This document shows positions 1 through 10,751 of a stretch of DNA of 64,000 bases, one piece after another. A program made the translations under genes and the position numbers. Each line of letters begins with the position of its first letter. Position 1 is the stretch's first letter. The stretch covers positions 1 to 64,000 of the forward strand of contig JACVRA010000163.1 of NCBI GenBank assembly GCA_019828545.1. Direction: 5' to 3'. The notes under the pieces are model-generated. The model was not told where the DNA came from. It saw only the letters and a program-made list of their open reading frames with translations, and made no database searches. Origin of the DNA: Paracamarosporium sp. OC-R06-R3. Lineage: Eukaryota > Ascomycota > Dothideomycetes > Pleosporales > Didymosphaeriaceae.

Positions 1-667
1 TCCTTATCTGATCCGTACTGCGTACGAACATTACTAGAATAAACCTCATCCACACGGTGCTTTTGCTAAAGGTACTCCTAATCTCGATATATGTGACATG
101 TCTTTACAATCTCCTATATTAAGAATTTCCGGTGGATTTATTTATCTCAGCTGAACACAACTCACTCCCAGCTCACCCTTAGCCCTAGCTATAGCCAATA
201 CTTCATCCTATTACTAGCTGTAAGTCCAGCTTCCTATCTGACTACATTAACATTCTTCCTAAACTATCCTAAACCTGTCTAACGCCCTTTGTCAGCACAC
301 AAGCTCTAGGGATTATTGCACTGCTATCCGTAGTTATAATTTTTACATTAAGTACTACGTCAACGCCCTACGAAGGCAAGGAAAGTCGCATACTTTAGTA
401 AAGAGAAATAAAATACTCGTTTCAATTGTCTAGTAGAAAATATTAACGTTTAACCAGTTAACGTTGAAAGACACAATAGTCCGACAGGCCCAGAGATAAT
501 TATAATAGTGTAGGGTCTGCTATTGAAGATTTCAACGATGCATTATCTGCGACAGATTTGTTACCACTCAAGACAAGCATGAAGTGTAGCTCTGTATCTA
601 TGGGAGGCATCCCATTAGGCTGGGGAATGTCTCGATGTGTTCGTATGCAGTACGGATCAGATAAGGA
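1..667. repeat. Inverted-repeat-bounded segment at window edge
   Basis: The first 30 bases and bases 638-667 are reverse complements with one mismatch (a C/T difference). The enclosed ~600 bp is AT-rich and holds no convincing gene. The arrangement resembles the terminal inverted repeats of a non-autonomous DNA transposon. Because one arm sits exactly at the window edge, its true outer end and any target-site duplication cannot be seen. A two-base N gap follows 11 bases after the second arm, so an assembly artefact at a repeat is also possible. Confidence 0.5.
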
Positions 668-678
668 TATCTACTTAA

Positions 679-680
679 NN
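679..680. other. Assembly gap (NN)
   Basis: Two undetermined bases lie just outside the right arm of the inverted repeat. They suggest a join or unresolved repeat, so sequence continuity here is uncertain. Confidence 0.95.
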
Positions 681-775
681 AGGACAATATACAATCAGTT
701 TTTGGAGTCCCACCCTTTCACCCCGTACGCTGTGTACACCGTACAAAGCTCATGCCAGTTTGCAGTATCTAATGC

Positions 776-1400
776 TCAGCTAGCTAGAGTCCATTCAACA
801 CGATGGCCTATTTCGCTGATATCGACGCCACTGCTTGCAGCGTGAAGTAGCGCTCCCATAAAGAGATACCCAGAGCTGAACACATAGTCTCCATCTAACA
901 TACTCGTGCCAGTTTCCGGGCGCCTCACAAAGCTAGCAACCCAGCCAGAGGCGTAGGAAGGTGGCTCGCTGCTAGGCATGAAGTATCGATCTCGACTAAA
1001 CTATTGCGAAACGTGCTTCAGCAGCCTCAATACATGGTTCATGCGTTAAAACCTCTCGTTTTTGGAGGATTGCGACCAGAATATTCTCGGAAAAGACCCC
1101 TTTGTATCGTCGACAACTTCAAGGCCGCCATCTAGGGTTTCATTCATAGTATTCTAACTTCGACAATCCCAGTCAGTAATTCATTTACCTAATCAGACGT
1201 CTGGAACTCAAAGCTTATCATCGGCAATTGTTCCTAAGTATCAACAAGGTCCCTGGAATGATGGTGGACTGGACAGAAAGAATTGACATATTTCATAACA
1301 CTCAGCCACCTTATCTAGGTATTGTCCAAGAAATGTTGCCCAGGCGTCACCATGTGCATTATTTGTCCGAGAACTTCTATTTCGTCCGTGACTTATAAGC
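776..1400 (-). pseudogene. Decayed protein-coding gene, family not recognised
   Basis: On the minus strand several protein-like stretches follow one another in shifting frames. They lie at about 1360-1213 (with in-frame stops), 1147-1089, 1088-996 and 1000-776. The last reads through an open 67-codon segment with the motifs RRPETGTSMLDGDYVF and GALLHAASSG before a TGA. Joining them would need at least two single-base shifts and tolerance of several stops. This is what an old inactivated gene looks like. Some stops sit where TGG or CGA would be natural, which would fit C-to-T decay such as RIP, but that is inference. I could not name the family. Confidence 0.45.
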
Positions 1401-1745
1401 GAGGAGCTTCAGGAAAGATATCTTAAGTAGCGCTGGCTTAGCAGCCACGCTCATTGGTCCAAAGCGCGATGTACGAAAGCATGGGGTGTGCATCCGACCG
1501 TAGCGACTCGGCTCCGACTATCACCGCCATACAGCCTTCTCCGACCTCACTTTAAGTAAAGAACACAAGATAATACCTTCCCTTCATCATGAGCGTTAAT
1601 CCATTTCTAAGTTGCCTTTCCGCTTAAAAGAGTACCGCCGCAAGTCGTATCCCAGGATATATGATACGAATATTTGGTTGTTTATAGACACTTTTCCTGC
1701 AGCTACAGCTGTTTCAAGCACAGGAATCAAACGTTCGTCACCACC
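1401..1745. other. Intergenic, 5' region of the next gene
   Basis: No gene seen. This is the upstream region of the FAD oxidoreductase. An open stretch upstream of its ATG lacks any ATG start and is taken as leader. Confidence 0.5.
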
Positions 1746-3014
1746 ATGGCTCATCAAGGTACTTCCGGGAGCAAAAACATCATCATTCTTGGTGGTTCTT
1801 ATGGCGGCATTTCTGTCGCTCATCACTTACTGAAACATGCCTTACCCGTCTTACAACCGAAGCAAGCATATAAAGTCATTATGGTTAGCACAGCCTCAGA
1901 AGCAATGTGCAGGCAGGCCTGCCCTCGCGCTCTTATTTCAGACGAATTTTTTCCACAGGACAAGCTCTTTGTTAGCATACCGAAACAATTCGAACAATAT
2001 CCCACAGACTATTTTGAGTTCATCCAGGGCTCTTCGACAGCTGTTGATCATCAACAGCGTATAGTGACCATCGAGACGTCCGTGGGTGGTCATACGCAAA
2101 CACTCGCTTTTCATGCTCTCATCATCGCTACAGGCGCATCTACGCCTTCTCCACTGTTTGGATTCAATAGCAACGATGAGAACGTCCTTCGCGAAACGTG
2201 GGCTGAGTTTCGCAGTGGACTAGACACAGCAAAGAGCATTGTCATCGCAGGTGGAGGCCCCGCCGGCGTGGAAACGGCAGGCGAGTTAGGTGAACATCTC
2301 AACGGTCGCCCTGTATTCTTCAGCTCAAAGCTTCAAAGCCCCAAAGTCTCAATTACCGTGGTAACTTCTGCCGCAAACATCCTTCCCAACCTTCGGCCCT
2401 CGATTGCGAAGAACGCTGAGGAGTATCTGGCCAAAGTTGGTGTCACCGTCATCAAAAACAAAAGAGTCGTGACTGTGGTCCCAAATAACGCTGGAGCACA
2501 CATAGATAAGGTCACTTCCAAGACTACCCTTACTCTGGATGATGATACCACTCTCGAAGCCGACCTCTTCATTCCCGCTACCGGTTATAGTCCGAATACT
2601 CAGTTCCTCTCCAAGGATATTCTGGATCCCTCTACTGGTCAAGTGGAGACCAATTCATCTACTCTTCGCGTCGACAAAGGCGGTCCACGAATCTACGCCA
2701 TTGGTGATGTGTCCAATTATGCTCGGCCTGCTGTGCACAGCATTATAGCAGCGGTGCCGGTCCTCGCCATGAACATCAAACGTGACCTGCTACTTGCTGC
2801 TGGTAAACCAGACAGTGAAGTACCTAGAGAAAAGGTATTCAGGGAAGAGAAAAGAGAGATGCAACTGGTGCCGATAGGGAGGTCGAAGGGCGTAGGAGCG
2901 GTTATGGGGTGGCGCCTACCTAGCTGGGCAGTCTGGATACTCAAAGGAAGAGATTACTGGCTTTGGACCGTTGAATCGGTGTGGAGTGGGAAACAATGGG
3001 TAAAAGAGGGTTGA
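1746..3014 (+). CDS. AIF/AMID-like FAD-dependent NAD(P)H oxidoreductase
   Basis: A 422-residue intronless pyridine nucleotide-disulfide oxidoreductase of the AIF/AMID (FSP1-like) type. These flavoproteins pass electrons from NAD(P)H to quinones or other acceptors. Visible features are an N-terminal FAD-binding glycine motif GGSYGGISVA (about residues 16-25), a second NAD-binding motif AGGGPAGVETAGE (about 168-180) and the FAD-contacting YAIGDVSNY (about 317-325). There is no signal peptide. A hydrophobic/aromatic C-terminus (WAVWILKGRDYWLW) could associate with membrane. The start is the ATG in CCACCATGG at 1746; the frame is open further upstream but has no ATG. The PhzF-like gene follows about 500 bp downstream on the same strand. 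The exact acceptor is unknown. Confidence 0.88.
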   Translation: MAHQGTSGSKNIIILGGSYGGISVAHHLLKHALPVLQPKQAYKVIMVSTASEAMCRQACPRALISDEFFPQDKLFVSIPKQFEQYPTDYFEFIQGSSTAVDHQQRIVTIETSVGGHTQTLAFHALIIATGASTPSPLFGFNSNDENVLRETWAEFRSGLDTAKSIVIAGGGPAGVETAGELGEHLNGRPVFFSSKLQSPKVSITVVTSAANILPNLRPSIAKNAEEYLAKVGVTVIKNKRVVTVVPNNAGAHIDKVTSKTTLTLDDDTTLEADLFIPATGYSPNTQFLSKDILDPSTGQVETNSSTLRVDKGGPRIYAIGDVSNYARPAVHSIIAAVPVLAMNIKRDLLLAAGKPDSEVPREKVFREEKREMQLVPIGRSKGVGAVMGWRLPSWAVWILKGRDYWLWTVESVWSGKQWVKEG

Positions 3015-3515
3015 TGTCTAAATCGCGTTCTGCATTCTCAAGTTACCTTGTTATGGAGACGATGTAGCGCCGCGTTGTATGATGAATTATTCGAGGTTAT
3101 TTGATCAAACCGTATTTCACCCTAGCCTTGGACCCATGGAATGTTCTATGATGGAGCAAGATTTTGGAAAGAAGAAAAAAGAGAGAGAAGTGTATAGTTT
3201 GGTGGGTCGAGTACTTCTCAGTCCAAGCTGTAATCACGCGGCTCAACCCCGCGGACTTCCCCGCTTTGCCTTTTCGAGCTCTCATCATGGGAATTTCTTT
3301 CCCCGTTGCGTGATTCTCCAAACCCTAAGCCTAAAGTGACAGGTACGAGCTGGAGCAATTACAAATCAGAAATTGTACTATCTTGCAGCCGTCCACCACG
3401 ATGACTCTTCCTGATTGGTGACTCATTTTGACATCCACTCCTATCACCATCTTTATAAAGCGTACACGTGCAATGCTCTTGAGATCCATTGCTCAGCATT
3501 CCATTGGTCACCAAG
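3015..3515. other. Intergenic spacer
   Basis: About 500 bp between two plus-strand metabolic genes. It serves as 3' end of the oxidoreductase and promoter of the PhzF-like gene. A TATA-like TTTATAAAG at about 3451-3459 lies about 60 bp upstream of the ATG. No gene seen. Confidence 0.5.
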
Positions 3516-4442
3516 ATGCAACTCCAATTCACCACCCTTGATGTCTTCACCAAAACACGCTACGTGGGCAACCCGCTTGGTGTAGTTCGGGTGCCAGCAA
3601 CACTCCGTTCTCGACTTTCCGAGCACCAGAAGCAAAGAATCGCCAACGAGTTCAACCTCTCAGAAATCACATTTTTGCACGAGCCCACGCCAGAAGAACC
3701 TGAAATTGCCGACTATGATATATTCACGGCCCAATCGCGAATGACCTTCGCGGGCCACCCTACCATTGGGACGAGTATATACGTCGCCACACACGCATCT
3801 GCATATGCCAACGTCAAGAAGCTCCGCACTATCGCGGGAATCATCCCTTTCGAGTTTGAAAAGGACCTGGGCACGTCGACTGTTGGAATCCCTCACGATG
3901 TGTACTTCCACAAGAACCATCTTCTTCCGCACCCGTTCCCGGAACTAAACGGTTCAGACTCACCAAATGTTCCTTTGGTCTCCATCGTGAAGGGCATGGC
4001 GTTCAACTTAATCCGCATGAAAGACGTGAAGGCGCTTGCTGTTCCTACCCAAGGTCTTCTACCTTTGGCGAAGCTTTACGCCGGCGAGCACCTCGACAAG
4101 GGTAGTGGGTGGGACATTGGGTATACAGGCAGCTTTTACTATGCTGACTTAGGCTACGACGACAAGGAACCCGGGGTGCGACAGCTACGCACTCGGAGTC
4201 TGGGGAGCAGAGAGGATCCCGGCACGGGAAGTGCGAGCTGTGACCTCGCCGCTTATCTCAGTCTGACCGAGGAGGGAGACAAAAAGAGGCGATTTCATCT
4301 CACGCAAGGTGTGGAAATGGGACGGAGGTGCGATATCTATGTGGATGTTGTCTTGAAGGAGGGAGGAAAGGAGATCGAGGAGGTGAAGATGAGGGGGGCG
4401 GCGGTGGAGGTCATGGAGGGGGTTTTGACTGTGGACGAATAG
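3516..4442 (+). CDS. PhzF-family isomerase-like protein
   Basis: A 308-residue intronless protein of the PhzF (phenazine biosynthesis-like) family, a diaminopimelate-epimerase fold. The usual family length is about 260-310. It opens with the typical DVFTKTRYVGNPLGVV segment. It has the expected catalytic acid in SEITFL (Glu about residue 50), the AGHPTIGTS loop (about 79-87) and the DPGTGSASCDLAAYL substrate-binding loop near residue 234. The family isomerises 2,3-dihydro-3-hydroxyanthranilate in phenazine producers. Most fungal members have no assigned substrate, and nothing nearby suggests phenazine synthesis. The start is the ATG in ACCAAGATGCAA; the frame is open upstream only from a TTG. 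Confidence 0.9.
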   Translation: MQLQFTTLDVFTKTRYVGNPLGVVRVPATLRSRLSEHQKQRIANEFNLSEITFLHEPTPEEPEIADYDIFTAQSRMTFAGHPTIGTSIYVATHASAYANVKKLRTIAGIIPFEFEKDLGTSTVGIPHDVYFHKNHLLPHPFPELNGSDSPNVPLVSIVKGMAFNLIRMKDVKALAVPTQGLLPLAKLYAGEHLDKGSGWDIGYTGSFYYADLGYDDKEPGVRQLRTRSLGSREDPGTGSASCDLAAYLSLTEEGDKKRRFHLTQGVEMGRRCDIYVDVVLKEGGKEIEEVKMRGAAVEVMEGVLTVDE

Positions 4443-4632
4443 AGCTCCCATGCGTGCAATGCGATATTACAACACTGCCTTGGGCGTCGAGACGAGATGC
4501 AATGTGTGATGAGTGTCGATGGTCGCGGACCAGGTCCCACGGAGCCTCGGCTCGTCCCGAGTGCGTCACTAGCGGCGTCTGCCCTCCAAAAAATTATCTC
4601 GCGGCTCTGAGCTCCGCCAACCCCACGCCAAC

Positions 4633-6352
4633 ATGCTCACCGAGCACTTCGTCGCGTCCATATCCGCCCAGACGAAAGCAAACACGGGCGTGACCAAGGA
4701 TGCCGGCATCTTCTTGCACGAGTTCCAACCGCTTGCCGCCCAGCGCCATGTCTTCAAGAAGAGCGCAACGGCGCAGAACGGGCTTGCCGTGAGCCGCTCG
4801 CACATATTCGCGGCACAGGCGGAGAAGGCAGTCGTGCACGTGTATAGCAGGGACAAGGGGAACCAGGAGGCCATTGTGCCGTTCCCAGAGCGCATCCACA
4901 GCATTGCGCTCGCGGCCAAGGACACGGTGCTGCTGCTGGGCACCGAGAGTGGCAGAGTGCTGGCCTGGGAGGTTAGCAACACCCTACATTGCCCATGCTG
5001 CGACTTTGCTAACCGCCTCCAAGATATGCTCCGGTCGTCTTGTGTCGACGTCCGCCTCGCATCTTCAGCCCGTGACGTCCCTCGCCGTCGATCCCACCTC
5101 CGCCTTTTTCCTCTCCGGCTCGCCAGATGCCATGATCCACGTCTGGGCCCTTCCGGCCATCCTCTCCTTCTCGCCGGACTCGTCGCGTTCACCTGTGCAT
5201 ACCCTTTCCAACCACCGTGGTCCAATCTCGTCCATTGTCTGTGGCCACAGCTCCAGCAGCGCCAACATTGCCGTCTCCACCTCCGAGGACAAGTCGGCGA
5301 TAGTATGGGACTACCACAACGGACAATTGCTACGAACGTATTTGCTTCCAGACCTGCCGCAGGCCACGACTCTCGACCCCGCCGACCGCGCCTTCTACCT
5401 GGCGTACGCAGATGGAAGTCTGCAAACGGTCAACTTCTACGACGATATGCAAAAGACCACCCCAACGGATACTCTCCGAGATACCGCGTCATCGCATCGT
5501 CCTATACAACCCTCTACCAAGACAAGATTCAATGCAGAATCGCAAAAGCTGGGGGCTGCCCTCGCTTTGAGCTTGACCTGGGATGGACAGACGCTGGTCT
5601 CAGGACATACAACAGGCAAAGTGGCTGTATGGGACGCTGCGAAGGGCAATTATCTGTCGACAGCGACGAATTTGCCGGGACCTGTGACGAACTTGACATT
5701 TCTGGAACCCAACGGGTTCCCAACCGCAACAGAACCTACCTTTAAAGTCCACTCCGTAGTGAAGCCTAAGCAGGACAGTGGAGCGACTAATGGCAACGCG
5801 CTTGTCCCGCCAAACTACGTTTTGAGTATGCAACTCAATGGTCAACTATATAGGCCTGCCATTTCCGCAACGGAAGCAGTAGCGAAGAAGAGTGCTTTCG
5901 AGGAAGCTTTAGTGCATCCTAGCTTCCCACAAGCTATGCTCGAAGCAAGTCTTGCTGAACTTGCGTCATGGAGTGTTCCAGCAAGCGGAGGGGTGGCTCC
6001 AGCTGCTGACTTTCTTTCTTTGAGTACAACAGAGGAGGTGCAGGATGTATCAAACTCCACGCAATCCGACGAAGTAAAGTCGTTAAAGAAGCAGCTCGCC
6101 AGTCTACAACGTATCCAGAAAGTCACTTTCCAACAACTCTCAGAGCTGCGAGAGGAAAAAGAACACTTTCTGAGCGAGGAGCGAAAGCGTTCACAACGCA
6201 CCAAAGCCAAATCCAAAGGCAATCCCGCAAACGGCGGTACCAGTGATGTGGAAATGAGCGACAATGTCTCAGGGGAGTCAGGATCAGACCACACTGCGTC
6301 CGACGATGACAATTCTTCCGACGGTAGTTTTGAAGCCGCTTCTTCCGAATGA
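4633..6352 (+). CDS. IPI3: Pre-rRNA-processing WD40 protein IPI3
   Basis: WD40 protein of the Rix1 complex (Rix1-Ipi1-Ipi3), acting in the nucleus in ITS2 processing and pre-60S export. The model is join(4633..4971, 5024..6352), 555 residues. The 52-nt intron has donor GTTAGC, branch TGCTAAC and acceptor CAAG, in phase 0. It rejoins the signature LAWE-ICSGRL, followed by HLQPVTSLAVDP and LLSGSPDAMIHVW-like WD repeats. After the propeller come a charged coiled coil (about 462-502, EVKSLKKQLASLQ) and a serine/acidic tail. The antisense open frames are codon shadows. Identity is by recognition of the Ipi3 pattern. Confidence 0.88.
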
Positions 6353-9113
6353 GATGACCCTGGGAAGTAGTCAAGCGTACTTGATCCTCCTGCTCGGTAC
6401 GAAGCTACCACAGACAAGTCGTCAATGGGCCGTCTGCACCAATATATGATCTGAAGATGTTACGAGAGCCAGAGCGTGTACCGTCCAAGGCATCTTAACT
6501 GAAGAGTCCCTGTCTTATGAGAACCATCAATCCATACTGTTACACAGACGCCAAATCGGAGACCATCGCCTGCGGTTCACTTTGTTCGACAGTCCTTCCC
6601 GGTGCCGGTTGGTTGAGAGCGCACGGCTTCAGAGTGGCTGACTTCTGTATCATCAAACGCGCGAACGAAGCACGCAAAGCTCCGAGGCCCCTCCGTTCGT
6701 CACGTTATGCACTTTGAAACCTGGCTGCGCTCATCTCAACCACAAAGCGCGCAGCGCCCCATCTCCAGCGAGTGACCCGAAAACGCCTGCAGCGCCCAAG
6801 CTTCCTCGCCTCACTCTCCAATTCCCACCGTCCCACGTGTATCCCTGACGAATCTGATGTCTCGGAAGCTGCAACCGCAACGGACGCCCCTCTTCGATAT
6901 TACGATGCCTCGTACAGCAGCACTACGGGTGGGCACTGGACATAGGGAAAAGCGGGGTAGCACGCCGTGTCGGCGCACACACGGTGCGATTCTTGATGAG
7001 CCAGACGCCCGTCATCTGTTCAGCTCCGTGGGCGGGCGTGATCTGCTGAGCAAGCAGTTGCTGCGTGGCGCAGGTTGCGCCGATGCTGTGCTACGAGATG
7101 TGGGCGGGTCTGTGGGTCACTAGGGGAGGCGGTCGTGCAGAGGGGAGGATCCTGCCTATTCGACTCTAGATGGGAACTCGAGGGGAGAGACGTAAGGGAA
7201 CAGCGAGGCGACCATGTTACAATAGTGGTAGTGGGCCGCGGCCGGTTCAGATGGCGAAGGAGGGCTCGTCCGCAGTGTATCGAGCCCCGGCTGGCTCCAT
7301 GGTAGAACCATCTCGTAGACGCCGATGTGGAGCCTTCCCGCCCACGCCTAGATTGCGCACAAGAAAGACGGTGAACACTTTTGATCGATTCGCAATGGAA
7401 TCTTCCGTGCATCCTGGGGCGCTGGCTTCGTGCATGACCTGCCCTGCCCTGCCTAGCCCAGCTCAGCGCATGCTGCGCGTGACGGCCCATACATACATCC
7501 CTCATGCCTCCTCAACATGTTTTGTTTTTTTCTCGTGTCCGAGTCTCTGCTGCACAGTGCCTGCACCCCGTCACCGTGCGCGTCTGCAGCTTGTTCCGAG
7601 TCAGTCAGGCAGTCGAGCAATCGGTCAATTAGTCTGTTCGTCGGGATGTGCCTTGGTCAATTAACGTCCCCTCACCGTGTACGAACTGCTGCAGCATGCA
7701 AACGCCGTGGATGGTCTTTTGCCCTGCCCTGCCCTGCCCCGCCCCGTCCTGAGTGGATTAACAAAATGTACTCGCATCTCAAAACGTTCACTCTCTGCTT
7801 GGAAACCCGCGGCCCAACATTACCAAGGCCCTGACGGTATACTTGCAGGGCCGCATCCGTGGTTTGGGTGCGCTGCAGTACACCAGCAAAGTCGATACAA
7901 AGACTAGCGTCGTCTGGAGTATCGGTAGGCCTAGGAGCGCACAAGCAGCTCGAGCTCCAAGACATGTAACCAGCGGCGCGAAAGGGAACAGTAACAAGGT
8001 ACGGGGTACATGGTATGGTCAGTCAAAGACATGATCAGATGAGCTACCATGGTAGGCCAATTGTATTGCGCTACTGAGGTGTCATATTGTAATTTCTGGC
8101 AGCTCCCTAGCATCTATCTAAACTCTCTGCGATCAAATGACTAGAAACATGACGCGTACATCGACGGTGATGTCGACAAGACCCGAGTGACACGAACATT
8201 AGCCATGCAGCATGCGCCCAGTGGCCCGCCTATGTTTTCTAGTCATCCTCTCTAGCTCATCCCTTTGATTCGTTCTGGCTGGCTATATCCGAAGCGTCTG
8301 TGTCGCGCCCGTCACGAATTTTCGCATTCCCAGCAAAGGTCGACGGAAGTTGTGTCGAGTCTCGGATAGCGAGTAGTCTTTGAACTAGTGATCGGGAAAG
8401 CTCGACGAGAGGTAGACGCTATGTCACAAGGTTGGACTCTGTGATGTGTTCTCTCGTAACACAGCCCACAAAGCGTCCACGTCTCGACCCCACTGTTGTA
8501 CGAGCGCAACAGGCAACTGGACAGGAAAGTTTAGAACGGCTACGAGAGACCGCGCATACCAAATATTCGCTCAAGTGTGAAATGGCCGTGATTAAACAAA
8601 GCGGCAATGAACATATCTCCTAGAAGAGAAACCGAGAGTACGTGTGTATGTTCAAGATGCACCCGTGGAGGTCGATAGTCTTGGTCGTTACTTCATCATC
8701 CTCGCGGGAGGCTCCTTGCAATCTGGTATGAAGTAAAGTAGAGATCCACCAAATTCAAATTTTGCTATCGAAACAAACCCGAAAACTGATTAACAATGGT
8801 ATCGTCGTTAGTCGTGGTAAAGCCTTGACCCTAGAGGCCAGGAAATGATGAGGGCACTGAAAGCAAACACTGCTCGATGAACGCCGGCGCTAGTTGCTAA
8901 AATGATGGAACGGACCTCCAAGAAGCGAGGACGGAAGTCCATTTAACGAAAACCGTACTAGTGTGAGGCAGATTTGTGTCGTCCTTTGCTGCCCGTCCGG
9001 TATTCATGAGGTGACCATTCTTCGGGCTGGAATGCCGGATTCATGAAGTGACAAGTGTTGAAATGTGAACTATCATGATTAGTACACGAAGAAGCAAAGA
9101 GGACCAAACAATC
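6353..9113. other. 2.8-kb intergenic region
   Basis: No supportable gene between IPI3 and the convergent otubain gene. Several open frames up to 160 codons on both strands lack family resemblance and look like chance frames in GC-rich DNA. A short CCCTG-rich tandem stretch occurs at about 7719-7750. The first part must contain the IPI3 3' UTR. Confidence 0.5.
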
Positions 9114-10751
9114 TTACTTCCGGAATATGTTGGTCTGGAAAGGGAGTGCCTCGCCTGTACCAAAGCCTGGCTCCAGTTCGTAAATCGAAGGCCTAAAGGG
9201 CCCTCCTCGCGTGATAGAGAGAGGCGACCGATCGATGTTGACCGGTGGCGGTGGAGCTGGGCGGAACGGAAGCTGTACAGGTGGCTGTTCCATCTGGAGG
9301 CTGTGATGGCTCGCCGGACTCTGATGGCTCATCGGGCTAGCGTGTACAGGAGACATGAAATCCTGATGAGATGCAGACACAGGGGCGATTTGGGGCTGCG
9401 GGGCCGGTGTCGGGTCATAATCGTAAGTGGCTTGCGTCCAACGCTCTTGTTGAAAGTCCTGGTCCATGGCCTGGAAGCGATTATGTGAATACATGCCAGG
9501 AATCATAGATAGGAGACGGGCGTCCGGTGGGGTTGCTTCGAAATTGGGGTTGTCGTAGGCAAGGGCAACATGTATCGGCGATTGCTCTGTCGGGGCAGGG
9601 AAGTCCTCGGCCTTGTAGAGGATGTCATAATGGCCGGGACGATAAAGCAGGCGAATCATGGGAAGTAGGCCGTTGAAATTCGCCGGCTGGGAAAATTCGG
9701 TGGCGTTCACCTCGTCGCCGATGGAGCGATCCAGGTACAGGATCTCTAGACCGATGCCGGCTGGTTTGACGAGAGCTTCCGAAAGCGCAGCCACAGCCAC
9801 ATTGTCTATTTCGCAGACGGCAGCCTCGATGTTCTGCGAGCAGTAACTCCTCAGGTCGGTTGGAATGTAATGCTGATACTCATCCGCCCGCGACCGAATC
9901 CAGGCACTGGCGAGGAGCTTTTTTTTTTTTTCGTCAGAGCAGTCAGCAAACGTAGGTTGAATGCTTGCATACCTTTATGTACGTTATGATGGCCATGGAG
10001 ACGGACATGTCGTTGAAGGCCTCAAGAAGCAGGCTTGAACCGTTGCCGACCTGCAGCGAGCCGCTGAGCCTGCGAAGTAGACCGTAGGCTTCGTCGGCAA
10101 AGTCGATGTAGACGTCCTCGGTGAAGCCCGCGAGGTTGAGGAGGTTGCTCATGGAAACCAAGCGAGCCTCCTCGACTTGGAACTTTGCGGCATCGCCCAC
10201 ATGGAGCAGGGCCTCGAAGTAGCCAAAGGCGATTGCTGTGCACGGGGGGGGTCAATGCAACGACGGCGGGCGGGCAGGGCGTCACTCACCTCGCCATCCG
10301 CAGTGGCCGTCGCCTCTGCAGGTGCGGAAGAAGGCATACTTGTGGGGCAGGGCGGCCGTCTTGACCCTGTAAATGGGGTCTGCATTGGCGTACTCGGTCG
10401 CGATGGCACTGCTGCTCTGGCGGTCGCCGACGAGCGGGCCCTGCAAAGGTCAGCGGGCTCGGGGGAGGGGCACGGGCGGCGACTGACGGTGGCCTCGGGC
10501 TGGTACTGGTTGCTGAGGCGCTGGAGCTGGGCAAACTCGTCCTCCGGGGTCAGGAAGGCGGCGTCTGGCATGCTGGCGGTCGACGTGTAGTTGAAGTGGC
10601 CCGCGTGCGGGTGTTGGTGGTAGCGGGCGGAGGCTAGCTCCGGCGGGCGGAAGGGCAGGTGCGGAGCGCCAAACGCGAGCGCTGATTCGTGGTAGTGGGC
10701 AGCGGCGGGAGCGTGCCCAAAGGCCTGGAAAGGACCCCCGGACATGGCCAT
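9114..10751 (-). CDS. Otubain-type ubiquitin thioesterase (peptidase C65)
   Basis: OTU-family cysteine protease removing ubiquitin, with expected Lys48 preference as in OTUB1. The model is complement(join(9114..9917, 9973..10235, 10290..10440, 10488..10751)), 493 residues. Introns are 55, 54 and 47 nt with consensus ends and consistent phases. The active site reads CRGDGHCGWRAIAFGYFEALL with catalytic Cys about residue 135 and Asp 132. The His site is RPGHYDILYK near 320. The ~88-residue N-terminus is Ala/Pro/His-rich and the last ~120 residues are Gln/Pro/His/Ser-rich; both look disordered. The start ATG is the first in the exon (MAMSGG). The frame is open further upstream without ATG, so a longer N-terminus by splicing remains possible. 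The last intron contains a 13-base T tract (plus strand) near its acceptor. Confidence 0.88.

Noticed and set aside
6857..7664. Several 75-165 codon open frames on both strands between IPI3 and otubain
   Set aside because: GC-rich chance frames, mutually overlapping, with no domain, low-complexity Arg/Ser/Pro composition and no paired splice structure.
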